From an uncultured Clostridium sp. (lineage in GTDB: Bacteria; Bacillota; Clostridia; Clostridiales; Clostridiaceae), in contig NZ_CAKVJA010000001.1 in the NCBI RefSeq assembly GCF_934754925.1, positions 124,001 through 188,000 of the forward strand: a DNA stretch of 64,000 nt. The letters run 5' to 3'. Under the pieces are notes generated by a model. It made no database searches and was not told the DNA's origin. It saw only the letters and a list, made by a program, of their open reading frames with translations. Position 1 is the stretch's first letter. Every line of letters begins with the position of its first letter. The translations under genes were made by a program, and so were the position numbers. This document shows, piece by piece, positions 8,558 to 15,518 of the stretch.

Positions 8558-9799
8558 TTGGTTGGTGAAGGTGTAATAAGACCAGATGCATATGAAAAAG
8601 TATTAGGAAAAGCAATTTTTCCAGATGATTTAGAATTTGAAAATATGCTTTATGCAGGTGTTAAGAGAAGTTCTATTGCTTATGGAAAAGTTAAGTCTGT
8701 AAATATAGATGAAGTTAAAAAGCTAGATGGTGTAATTGATGTTATAGATTATAAAGATATACCAGGTGAAATTACTCATGGTGTAGTTTTTAAAGATATT
8801 CCTATTTTAGTTAAAGATATTATAAAAAGAATTGGGGACTGTATAGTATTAGTTATAGCAAAAGATAAAGCAAGCTTAGAAAATGCTTTAGAAAAAGTCA
8901 ATATAGAGTATGAAGAGTACAAGGGGATATTTACAATAGAAGATGCATTGAAAAGTGATGCACCTATATTGGGTGATAAAAATAATATTTTATATCATAT
9001 AGAAATTAAAAAAGGAAATGTTGAAGAGGCTTTTAGAAATTCTAAGTTTATTACAGTTAACAATTATTATACGCAAATGACTGATCATGCTTTTATGCAA
9101 CCAGAAGTAGCTATTGCAGATTATAAAATTAATAATGAATTAGATTTATATGTTGCAACACAATATCCACATTATGATCGGGAAGAAGTTGCTAGATGTC
9201 TTAATTTAAAGGAAGAGCAAGTTAATGTTATTAATATGTCTATTGGAGGGGCGTTTGGTGGAAGAGAAGATATAAATCCTCAATGCCATGCAGCTATTGC
9301 ATCTTATTTAACAAAAAAGCCTGTTAAGATAATTTATTCAAGAGAAGAATCTACTATATCTCACAGTAAAAGGCATCCAATGAAAATGTATTATAAAACA
9401 GCTGTTAACAGTGATCGAAAGCTTTCTGCATTAAAGGCTAGAATATATGCTGATACTGGTGCTTATGCATCTTGGGGAATTAATGTTATAAGAAAGGCTG
9501 CAGTACATGCTACAGGTCCTTATGAAATACCTAATGTAGATATAAAAGCATATGCTATTTACACTAATAATCCATTTTGTGGAGCAATGAGAGGCTTTGG
9601 AGCAGCACAAGTACCAATAGCTTATGAGTCTCAAATGGATATTTTAGCAGAAAAGCTTAATATTCATCCTCTTAAATTTAGAAATATTAATACTTTTACA
9701 TCTGGAAGTTATACTGCAACAGGACAAAAGTTAGAAGAAAGTGTTGGAGTTAAAAAGTGCATAGAAAAATTAGCTTCTATTGATGGAATTGATTTGTAA
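8558..9799 (+). CDS. Split molybdopterin subunit, N-terminal half (NdhL-like)
   Basis: First part (413 aa) of a molybdopterin-binding subunit, starting at TTG 8558 after GGAGGTG. It has the hammerhead domain (RPDAYEKVLGKAIFPDDL) and the first molybdopterin domain (GGAFGGREDINPQ, SREESTISHSKRHP, AMRGFGAAQVPIAYE). It stops with TAA 9797-9799, exactly at the linker where the single-chain paralogue at 2201 continues into its second half. The remaining domains are encoded by 9812-10741 in the same frame, four codons later, with its own ribosome binding site. Sizes of 413 and 309 aa resemble the 50- and 37-kDa NdhL/NdhM subunits of nicotinate dehydrogenase, so I call this a natural split and not a broken gene. 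Confidence 0.85.
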   Translation: MVGEGVIRPDAYEKVLGKAIFPDDLEFENMLYAGVKRSSIAYGKVKSVNIDEVKKLDGVIDVIDYKDIPGEITHGVVFKDIPILVKDIIKRIGDCIVLVIAKDKASLENALEKVNIEYEEYKGIFTIEDALKSDAPILGDKNNILYHIEIKKGNVEEAFRNSKFITVNNYYTQMTDHAFMQPEVAIADYKINNELDLYVATQYPHYDREEVARCLNLKEEQVNVINMSIGGAFGGREDINPQCHAAIASYLTKKPVKIIYSREESTISHSKRHPMKMYYKTAVNSDRKLSALKARIYADTGAYASWGINVIRKAAVHATGPYEIPNVDIKAYAIYTNNPFCGAMRGFGAAQVPIAYESQMDILAEKLNIHPLKFRNINTFTSGSYTATGQKLEESVGVKKCIEKLASIDGIDL

Positions 9800-9811
9800 G
9801 GAGTTGTTAAT

Positions 9812-10741
9812 ATGAGAAAGAAAGGTGTTGGATATGCCTCAACTTTTTACGGAACTGGTTATGGCAATGGATTTCCTGATGAATCAAGAGCAACGGCTAA
9901 AATAGAGAATAATGGAACCATTAATATTTATGTTGAGGTATCAGATGTAGGTTCAGGTGGAAAAAGTGTAATGTGGCAAATTGCTACTAAAACTTTGAAT
10001 ATAGATGAAAAGTTAGTTAATGTAGTTAATACAAATACTAATAACATGAAGGATTCAGGAACTGCTGCTGCTAGTAGACAGACTTATAATACTGGTAATG
10101 CTGTTTTAAATGCTTGTGATAAATTGAGAGATAATATTAATACTGTTATTGATAAAACAAAAAAACTATCTTCATCAGATGAGATTAAAAAGATACTTCA
10201 TGATATGAATAAAAATAATATTTCAACATGTGAAGATGGTTATTTTAAAGCAAATACATCAAAAATTAATGAAAAAGATGGGCAAGGAAACCCTTATTGG
10301 CCATATACATTTGGAGTTCAAAGAGCTACTGTTATAGTAGATACTGAAACTGGTAAGATAGATATATTAGAAATTGTATCTGTTAATGATGCAGGAAAAA
10401 TTATTAATCCTACTTTAGCAGAAGGTCAAGTAGAAGGGGGATGTTTAATGGGAGTGGGATATGCACTTATGGAAGAAGTTAATTTAAATAAGGGGAAAAT
10501 TAAAAACACTAATTTTTCTAATTATATTATCCCTACTTCTATGGATATGCCTAATATAAAAACATATTTTGTTGAGGAAAATGAATCTACTGGCCCTTTT
10601 GGAGCAAAAGGATTAGGTGAACCAGTAATGCTGCCAACAGCTCCAGCTATTTTAAATGCAATTTATGATGCTATTGGAGTTAGATTTTATGAACTACCAG
10701 TAACTTGCGAAAAAGTGTTAGCATCATTAAAAAGAAAATAA
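9812..10741 (+). CDS. Split molybdopterin subunit, C-terminal half (NdhM-like)
   Basis: Second part (309 aa) of the split molybdopterin subunit. ATG 9812 is preceded by AAGGAG at 9798-9803, overlapping the stop of the first part. It begins with MRKKGVGYAS, the equivalent of KRGLGLACFS in the single-chain paralogue. It keeps AASRQTYNTGNAV and the C-terminal GAKGLGEPVMLPTAPAI with the catalytic-type Glu. The cofactor-contacting GQG motif of the paralogue (EIGQGSDTV) is here DVGSGGKSV, so the usual Gln is absent. It is the last gene of the purine island; a hairpin follows. Confidence 0.85.
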   Translation: MRKKGVGYASTFYGTGYGNGFPDESRATAKIENNGTINIYVEVSDVGSGGKSVMWQIATKTLNIDEKLVNVVNTNTNNMKDSGTAAASRQTYNTGNAVLNACDKLRDNINTVIDKTKKLSSSDEIKKILHDMNKNNISTCEDGYFKANTSKINEKDGQGNPYWPYTFGVQRATVIVDTETGKIDILEIVSVNDAGKIINPTLAEGQVEGGCLMGVGYALMEEVNLNKGKIKNTNFSNYIIPTSMDMPNIKTYFVEENESTGPFGAKGLGEPVMLPTAPAILNAIYDAIGVRFYELPVTCEKVLASLKRK

Positions 10742-10755
10742 TATTTTATTTATAA

Positions 10756-10797
10756 ATGGATTATATCTTATAAATTTAGATATAGTCCATTTTATAT
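10756..10797 (+). terminator. Putative terminator after the molybdenum hydroxylase island
   Basis: A 13-bp stem (10756-10768 with 10778-10790, one G-T wobble) is followed by a short T-rich run. The weak T tract makes this less certain than the other terminators. Confidence 0.6.
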
Positions 10798-10905
10798 AGG
10801 TTAAAAAATAAAATATGTTCCTTTAAATTTTAATAATTTAATATTTGAATATTAACAATTAAAAATTCAAATAATAAAATTATTAAATTGATTGGAGGTA
10901 AAATA

Positions 10906-11577
10906 ATGTTTGAACATAAAAAGCAACTATTGCATGAAGTAAAGGTTGAAAGACCTAATCCGCAATATGCAGTATTAATGCAAGAACAATTAGGTGGTGG
11001 AAATGGTGAGCTTAAAGCAGCAATGCAATATATTTCTCAAAGTTTTAGAATAAAGGATCCTGAAATTAAGGATTTATTTTTAGATATCGGAGCTGAAGAA
11101 TTAAGCCATATGGAAATGGTTGCACAAACTATTAATTTATTAAATGGTCATGATGTTAATAATGATGAAGTTTGCAATGGTGAAATTCAAACTCATGTAC
11201 AATGTGGATTATCACCAGTACTTATAAATTCATCAGGAGCTCCTTGGACTGCTGATTATGTAACTGTTACTGGCGATTTAGTTGCAGATTTATTATCAAA
11301 TATAGCATCTGAACAAAGAGCAAAAGTTGTTTATGAATACCTTTATAGACAAATAGAAGATAAAGAAGTTAGAGCAACTATAGATTTTTTACTTAATAGA
11401 GAAGAGGCACATAATGCATTATTTAGAGAAGCTTTAAATAAAGTGCAAAAGAGTGGTTCAAATAAAGATTTTGGAGTTACTGAAGATTCTAAATTATACT
11501 TTGATTTATCAACACCAGGGCCTAAGCATGAAGCTCCTAATCCAACACCACCTTCATTTGAAAATCCTAGAAGATAA
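10906..11577 (+). CDS. cotJC: Manganese catalase family spore coat protein (CotJC-like)
   Basis: Dimanganese catalase-family protein (223 aa), the type found in clostridial and bacillary spore coats. The frame extends to TTG 10888, but GGAGGTAAAATAATG places the start at ATG 10906. Four-helix ferritin-like ligands are present: NGELKAAMQY (Glu), GAEELSHMEM (Glu, His), ASEQRAKVVYE (Glu) and NREEAHNALF (Glu, His). The C-terminal tail is Pro-rich (PGPKHEAPNPTPPS). Two CotF-like genes follow closely, supporting a coat role. The full ligand set suggests it could be catalytically active against peroxide. Assignment to cotJC rather than another coat catalase is by size and context. Confidence 0.9.
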   Translation: MFEHKKQLLHEVKVERPNPQYAVLMQEQLGGGNGELKAAMQYISQSFRIKDPEIKDLFLDIGAEELSHMEMVAQTINLLNGHDVNNDEVCNGEIQTHVQCGLSPVLINSSGAPWTADYVTVTGDLVADLLSNIASEQRAKVVYEYLYRQIEDKEVRATIDFLLNREEAHNALFREALNKVQKSGSNKDFGVTEDSKLYFDLSTPGPKHEAPNPTPPSFENPRR

Positions 11578-11615
11578 TATTAATTATTGAAATTGTTATA
11601 TTGGAGGAATAAATA

Positions 11616-11801
11616 ATGGCAAATTTAAATCAAGTTGAATTACAAAATTTACGTCATTTAATTGGAGCTCATTGTACTATTGAAAAAAAGTTAGAGTTTT
11701 ATTCTAAACAATGCACTGATCCAACCTTAAAAAATATGTTGGCTAAAGATGCACAAGATGCAAAAATTAATAAGGAAAAATTAATGTTCTTTTTAGAATA
11801 G
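11616..11801 (+). CDS. Small CotF-like spore coat protein (first)
   Basis: 61-residue, all-helical protein starting at ATG 11616 after TTGGAGG. The sequence NLRHLIGAHCTIEKKLEFYSK followed by DPTLKNMLAKDAQDAKINKEKL resembles two helices of the ferritin-like Coat_F fold. It lies 38 bases after the manganese catalase and 12 before a second CotF-like gene, so the three probably form a coat operon expressed in the mother cell. It could pair with the next protein to complete a four-helix bundle; that is inference. Confidence 0.75.
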   Translation: MANLNQVELQNLRHLIGAHCTIEKKLEFYSKQCTDPTLKNMLAKDAQDAKINKEKLMFFLE

Positions 11802-11813
11802 GAGGATAATAGT

Positions 11814-12062
11814 ATGCAAGAAAAAGAAATGATAAGTGATTATCTAGCTGGTTTAAATGCGAGTTTATCAGGGTATGGTACTATAATCTCTCAATGTGAA
11901 AATGAAGAATTACGTTCTACAATTCAGCTTATGAGGGATCAAGATGAGATTCGTCAATATGCTCTTTTTAAAATAGCTAAAGAAAAGGGATATTATATAC
12001 CTGCTCAACAAGCAACACCTACTGAAATTGCTACAGTTAAACAACAACTTTCACAAGGATAA
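11814..12062 (+). CDS. CotF-family spore coat protein (second)
   Basis: 82 residues from ATG 11814, preceded by TAGGAGGATAATAGT. MISDYLAGLNASLSGYG, then SQCENEELRSTIQLMRDQDE and the end KEKGYYIPAQQATP follow the usual Coat_F layout: two helices and a short Tyr/Pro tail. It is the third gene of the manganese catalase/coat operon and is followed by a strong terminator. Membership of the CotF family is by pattern; which layer it occupies is not visible. Confidence 0.8.
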   Translation: MQEKEMISDYLAGLNASLSGYGTIISQCENEELRSTIQLMRDQDEIRQYALFKIAKEKGYYIPAQQATPTEIATVKQQLSQG

Positions 12063-12090
12063 TAGTTTTATTTAATTATATTAATATATT

Positions 12091-12131
12091 AAAAATACCG
12101 TATATTCATATTTGAATAATACGGTATTTTT
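12091..12131. terminator. Bidirectional terminator between coat operon and recombinase
   Basis: Stem AAAAATACCGTA (12091-12102) pairs with TACGGTATTTTT (12120-12131), with an inner TATTCA/TGAATA extension. A and T runs on both sides let it serve the plus-strand coat operon and the minus-strand recombinase. Confidence 0.88.
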
Positions 12132-12166
12132 GTATGAGATAAAAATTTTAGAATGCTCCATCTGTT

Positions 12167-12967
12167 TTATAGTGCATAAGAGAAATCTATTTTATTGCTC
12201 ATTTCTTTTAACTTCTTCATACTTACCCCTAAATATCTCATAGTTGTTTTTATATCAGAGTGATTTAATACATGTCTAACTAATTCTATATCATGTCCCG
12301 ATTCTTCATATAGTGTATGAGCAAAAAGTTTTCTAAATGAATGAGTACCAATATTTTTATAACCTAAATAGTCGGTAATTATTTTTAATTGCTGTTGCAT
12401 ATTTCTTACTTTATTAGGATAAATAAAATCATCTTTATCCAAATTATTATTAACTGCATATTCTAATAATTTATTATACATTGCATCATTTAAATCTCTA
12501 TTTTGCCATTTACCTGTTTTTATCTCCTTAATTGCAAATTTGCTTCTGTTAAAATCTGAAACCTTCAAATTAACTATATCTGAAGCTCTAAATCCCAATG
12601 TTGCTTGAAGTGCTAATGCAAAAGCTAAAGATGGATTTGGTCTAAACTTTTTTTCTCTCCCTGTGTTTTTATCTAAATAAGTAAAACCTTCCTTACATAG
12701 TTTAATTATAGTTTCATACTCTTCCACCTCTAATGGTCTTGTGGCTTTATAATTCTTTTTTTTACCCTCTTCTTTTATATTTTTATCATTTAAAATTGCT
12801 CCCTCTGTTTTTTGAGCTATTTTTTTAGAAATATTATTTGCTCCCTCTGTTTTGATGAGATTTTCTTGAGTTTTTTCAGTAAACTCATTATTTTTTTCAT
12901 ATGCTTTCATTTGCTTATAAAATTCATAGAATTTCATCATATCTAGCATTTCATCATTTAAATTCAT
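12167..12967 (-). CDS. Tyrosine recombinase (phage/plasmid-type integrase)
   Basis: Site-specific tyrosine recombinase. The frame extends to 13021, but the only good ribosome binding site (AAAGGAAA) precedes the ATG at 12967, giving 266 aa. The catalytic set is complete: Arg127 in LGFRASD, Lys in KTGK near 153, His209/Arg212 in HSFRK, His236 in LNHSD, and nucleophile Tyr245 in MRYLG. Residues 1-75 are a Lys/Glu/Asn-rich helical arm without an obvious core-binding domain, so it is shorter than XerC/D. Upstream lie repeated AAAACTGCGYA boxes and a 36-bp palindrome, possible binding sites. The divergent neighbour encodes a coiled-coil protein, an arrangement reminiscent of plasmid maintenance regions. 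Probably an accessory element gene. Confidence 0.9.
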   Translation of the reverse strand: MNLNDEMLDMMKFYEFYKQMKAYEKNNEFTEKTQENLIKTEGANNISKKIAQKTEGAILNDKNIKEEGKKKNYKATRPLEVEEYETIIKLCKEGFTYLDKNTGREKKFRPNPSLAFALALQATLGFRASDIVNLKVSDFNRSKFAIKEIKTGKWQNRDLNDAMYNKLLEYAVNNNLDKDDFIYPNKVRNMQQQLKIITDYLGYKNIGTHSFRKLFAHTLYEESGHDIELVRHVLNHSDIKTTMRYLGVSMKKLKEMSNKIDFSYAL

Positions 12968-13009
12968 TTGAAATTTCCTTTCGTGTACAAATCGATTTTT
13001 AGCCAAAAT

Positions 13010-13042
13010 AAAACTGCGCATTTTATATTTTAAAACTGCGTA
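13010..13042. repeat. Direct repeats AAAACTGCGYA upstream of the recombinase
   Basis: AAAACTGCGCA at 13010-13020 and AAAACTGCGTA at 13032-13042 are spaced 22 bases (about two helical turns). They lie 43 bases or more upstream of the preferred recombinase start. The same word forms both arms of the palindrome at 13102-13137. Operator or recombinase arm-site roles are inference. Confidence 0.7.
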
Positions 13043-13101
13043 TTTTGTATTTTTATATATTTATAATATCAGTAAAACGGCTTAAAATCAAGGGTTTTAT
13101 A

Positions 13102-13137
13102 AAAAACTGCGCACATTCGGGAATGTGCGCAGTTTTT
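13102..13137. repeat. 36-bp near-perfect palindrome containing AAAACTGCGCA arms
   Basis: Left arm 13102-13118 (AAAAACTGCGCACATTC) is the exact reverse complement of 13121-13137, separated by only two bases (GG). It lies in a divergent intergenic region, not at the end of a gene, so a terminator role is not the obvious explanation. It is G+C-rich for this region. Confidence 0.85.
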
Positions 13138-13203
13138 ATAGAGAATAATATTCCTAAATTTTATAGAAATTCAAGTATTTATATGATATAATTATATTGT
13201 TAA

Positions 13204-13238
13204 GTTAACCACAGTTAACATAGTTAACTTTAGTTAAC
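13204..13238. repeat. Four phased GTTAAC sites before the coiled-coil gene
   Basis: GTTAAC, itself a palindrome, occurs at 13204, 13214, 13223 and 13233, each preceded by A, at 10-, 9- and 10-base intervals, so on one face of the helix. The array ends 30 bases before the start of the next gene. It looks like an autoregulatory operator or an iteron cluster. Confidence 0.8.
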
Positions 13239-13268
13239 TGAGTAGAAAATGAAAGAGGTTTTAAGAAG

Positions 13269-14285
13269 ATGAAAATTAATGATAAAAAGAATGAAAATCA
13301 AGAAATAATTATAGAAAATGATAGAGAAAAGGGATTAGAAAATGAATTAAATTCTTTTGAATTACCGCAAGAAGATAAAGATAAGATAGAAACTAAAGGA
13401 TTAAAACTAAAAAAATCTACAAAGGAAAGATTAAATTTACTTCAATCAAGCTTCGATGATGCAGAAAGTATGGTAGTAGCTTTGTTAAATCAATATGAAG
13501 TTTTTAAAATTGAAAGTAATGATAAATTTTCAGATAGAAAAGGTGAAATTGAAAGATTTAATTTTCTTATGGACTCTATAAAAGGTTGTTTTGTTAACTC
13601 ATTAGAAATGGCTACATATATTGAAGACAAATATAATGAAAGAATGAAGGGAGAAATAAAGAAAAAGGATAGAGTTATAGCTTTGTTACAAGATGAAAAT
13701 AGCTCCTTAAATAGAAAAATAAAAGAAAATGAGATTGAAGTTAGAGATAAAATCAAAGAGTTGGATGAAACAAAAGAAAGCTTTACTAGAGTTAACCTAG
13801 CGTTAACTACTGTTGAAAAAGAATTAAATGAAAAGTCAAAAGTTATTGAAAATTTACAGCTACATATAGCTTCGCTTTCTGATATATCTAAGGAAGATAG
13901 AAGTATCAAAGAGGAAAATAGTGACTTAAGGGAAAAAATAAGAATATTAGAAGTAAAGTTAACTGAGGCTAAAATAGATGTGCAGAGATTTGAGTATTTA
14001 AAAAATGAGAATGAAAGATATATCTCAGAAATTTCAGAGTTAAGGAAGGAAAAAAATGAATATAAAGAGTATAGTTCTGAATTAAATAATAAAATACAAG
14101 AGATTTTGCTTGAAAAGTCTAATGAAATAACAATGATTAATAACGAAAAAAATAAAGCTTTAAGAATGGTTGAAGAAACAAGTGCTAGAGATTTAAAGGA
14201 AGCAAATAGTATCATTAGTAAACTAAAAGATGAATTATATGAACTAAAGTTAAATTTGAATCAGCATATGAAAACAGGGGAATAA
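13269..14285 (+). CDS. Coiled-coil protein with probable N-terminal RHH DNA-binding part
   Basis: 338 aa, starting at ATG 13269 after AAAGAGG. Residues about 1-40 are acidic and polar. Residues 43-78 (KGLKLKKSTKERL, then DDAESMVVALLNQYE) look like a strand and two helices of a ribbon-helix-helix. From about 85 to 338 the protein is almost continuous Glu/Lys/Leu-rich coiled coil (KEDRSIKEENSDLREK; SEISELRKEKNEYKEY). Four phased GTTAAC sites precede the gene and four more lie inside it. A DNA-binding head on a long coiled coil next to its own repeats recalls plasmid KfrA proteins in design, not demonstrably in sequence. It is divergent from the recombinase at 12167-12967. Confidence 0.75.
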   Translation: MKINDKKNENQEIIIENDREKGLENELNSFELPQEDKDKIETKGLKLKKSTKERLNLLQSSFDDAESMVVALLNQYEVFKIESNDKFSDRKGEIERFNFLMDSIKGCFVNSLEMATYIEDKYNERMKGEIKKKDRVIALLQDENSSLNRKIKENEIEVRDKIKELDETKESFTRVNLALTTVEKELNEKSKVIENLQLHIASLSDISKEDRSIKEENSDLREKIRILEVKLTEAKIDVQRFEYLKNENERYISEISELRKEKNEYKEYSSELNNKIQEILLEKSNEITMINNEKNKALRMVEETSARDLKEANSIISKLKDELYELKLNLNQHMKTGE

Positions 14286-14316
14286 AAGATACTAGGGAAT
14301 ATCCCTAGTGTCTTTT
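14284..14316. terminator. Bidirectional terminator between convergent genes
   Basis: Stem AAAAGATACTAGGGA (14284-14298) pairs with TCCCTAGTGTCTTTT (14302-14316) through a G-T wobble. The minus-strand gene's last codons and TAG stop at 14305-14307 lie inside the stem, so one hairpin serves both genes. Confidence 0.88.
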
Positions 14317-14736
14317 ATTAACTATGCTAGAAAGTCGTAACTCTCCATTATCTAAAATTCTTATAAACCATTTAAATTGTGTATTATTTAAGCTATTTTC
14401 AAAAGTTATTATACTTTTTTTAGGTAATATAGGAATTAATATTGTATCGTTTATATTATTTTGGGTATTTATGAAAATAGATCCTTCGTAATCTGTAAAA
14501 TAAGAACAAAGAGAAGTTAAATCAAGAGTAAGTGTATTAGGAAGTTCTTTTGTAAATGGACAAATAAATTCTTCCCTATTTTTGGTGTTTTTAATAATTA
14601 CCATTAAAGGGTTTAAATATTCGTAATCTATAGGCGAAAAGTAAAGGATTAATTTATTATTGTTTTTGATACATTTTTCTAAAGAAATTTTTTTTATATA
14701 TGATGATTTAATATAATTATTTATTGCAAATGACAA
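14305..14736 (-). CDS. Hypothetical protein, 143 aa, probably beta-rich
   Basis: Family not recognised. It begins at a TTG (14736) after AAGGAGGTAATATA, a strong ribosome binding site. The sequence alternates short hydrophobic strands (KLILYFSPIDYEYL, PLMVIIKNT, GSIFINTQ, DTILIPILPKKSIITFE, FKWFIRILDNGELRLSSI), suggesting an all-beta sandwich. It has no signal peptide or membrane segment. It sits in the accessory patch, convergent with the coiled-coil gene. The last codons lie inside the shared terminator hairpin. Confidence 0.6.
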   Translation of the reverse strand: MSFAINNYIKSSYIKKISLEKCIKNNNKLILYFSPIDYEYLNPLMVIIKNTKNREEFICPFTKELPNTLTLDLTSLCSYFTDYEGSIFINTQNNINDTILIPILPKKSIITFENSLNNTQFKWFIRILDNGELRLSSIVNKRH

Positions 14737-14881
14737 TATATTACCTCCTTCAAATTTGTTATTAATAAATATATTATGCAGGATTTAAAAAATAGACATA
14801 AAATATTAAAATTATAAAAATAATATTTTATGTGGTAATGATTAATAATAATATTATTAATATTAATAAGGAGGGATTTTT

Positions 14882-15502
14882 TTGCCTATTGCACTAGTTA
14901 CTGCTTTAATATCGGCTGGAGGATTAATATTAGGTTCAGTAATTGGAGCTATTTGTAGTTGGTTCATAAGTAAATTTTCCTTGCATGAACAAAAAAGGAT
15001 CCAAAAAGAAAATTTAAGTTATCAACAGCAGTGTAAATGTCAAGAAAAATATAATAATGCAAATATTATTAGACTAGATTTTTGTAATGCAATTTATCAA
15101 AGTATAAGATATTTGCAGAATGAGGAAAAGTATCAGTTTTATAGCTCTATACCCCTATATAAAGATTATCATAAGGTAATTGCTTCTTTAGGAAGTGAGT
15201 ATTCTTTAAAAGAATTGAGCTATATATATCAATTGTATGGCGTTTTAGAGGAATGCTCTAAAATGGTTGAATTTTATTGGAAAGGTGGATCCTTAGATAA
15301 TATTATTATTAGGAATTCTTATAAAAATGTATTAGAAAAAATTTATGGAGATAATTATCTTAAAATTTTATCTAAAAATATTGATGATATTAGTTATAAA
15401 GAGTTATATAGTGATTCTTTAATGAAAGAAGGATATAGAAAAGTCCTTAAGTCTTTAGATGAAATTTGTAATATAGAAGATTATAAAAAAGATGATGGAT
15501 AA
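14882..15502 (+). CDS. Hypothetical membrane-anchored protein, 206 aa
   Basis: Start TTG 14882 follows AAGGAGGGATTTTT. Residues about 3-32 (LVTALISAGGLILGSVIGAI and following) form one long membrane segment ending in a basic, polar helix (HEQKRIQKEN). The remainder is soluble and helical (RLDFCNAIYQSIRYLQ; ELSYIYQLYGVLEECSKMVEFYW). The single anchor and cytoplasmic helical domain resemble small proteins often found in prophages and accessory islands, but I cannot assign a family. A terminator follows immediately. Confidence 0.65.
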   Translation: MPIALVTALISAGGLILGSVIGAICSWFISKFSLHEQKRIQKENLSYQQQCKCQEKYNNANIIRLDFCNAIYQSIRYLQNEEKYQFYSSIPLYKDYHKVIASLGSEYSLKELSYIYQLYGVLEECSKMVEFYWKGGSLDNIIIRNSYKNVLEKIYGDNYLKILSKNIDDISYKELYSDSLMKEGYRKVLKSLDEICNIEDYKKDDG

Positions 15503-15518
15503 TATTCATCATCTTTTT
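15486..15518. terminator. Bidirectional terminator between 15502 and the PadR gene
   Basis: Stem AAAAAGATGATG (15486-15497) pairs with CATCATCTTTTT (15507-15518). It overlaps the ends of both convergent genes. Confidence 0.88.

Noticed and set aside
9797..9811. Stop codon between the two molybdopterin chains as a nonsense mutation or sequencing error
   Set aside because: The stop coincides with a strong ribosome binding site and an ATG, at the domain linker, and the chain sizes match a known split enzyme.
13102..13137. The 36-bp palindrome as a simple Rho-independent terminator
   Set aside because: It has a stem and T run but lies between two divergent starts, not after a gene, and shares its word with nearby direct repeats. 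Kept as a repeat.
13490..14215. Long minus-strand frame opposite the coiled-coil gene
   Set aside because: A shadow of the Glu/Lys-rich coding strand giving Ser/Leu/Phe-rich nonsense, with no start signal.
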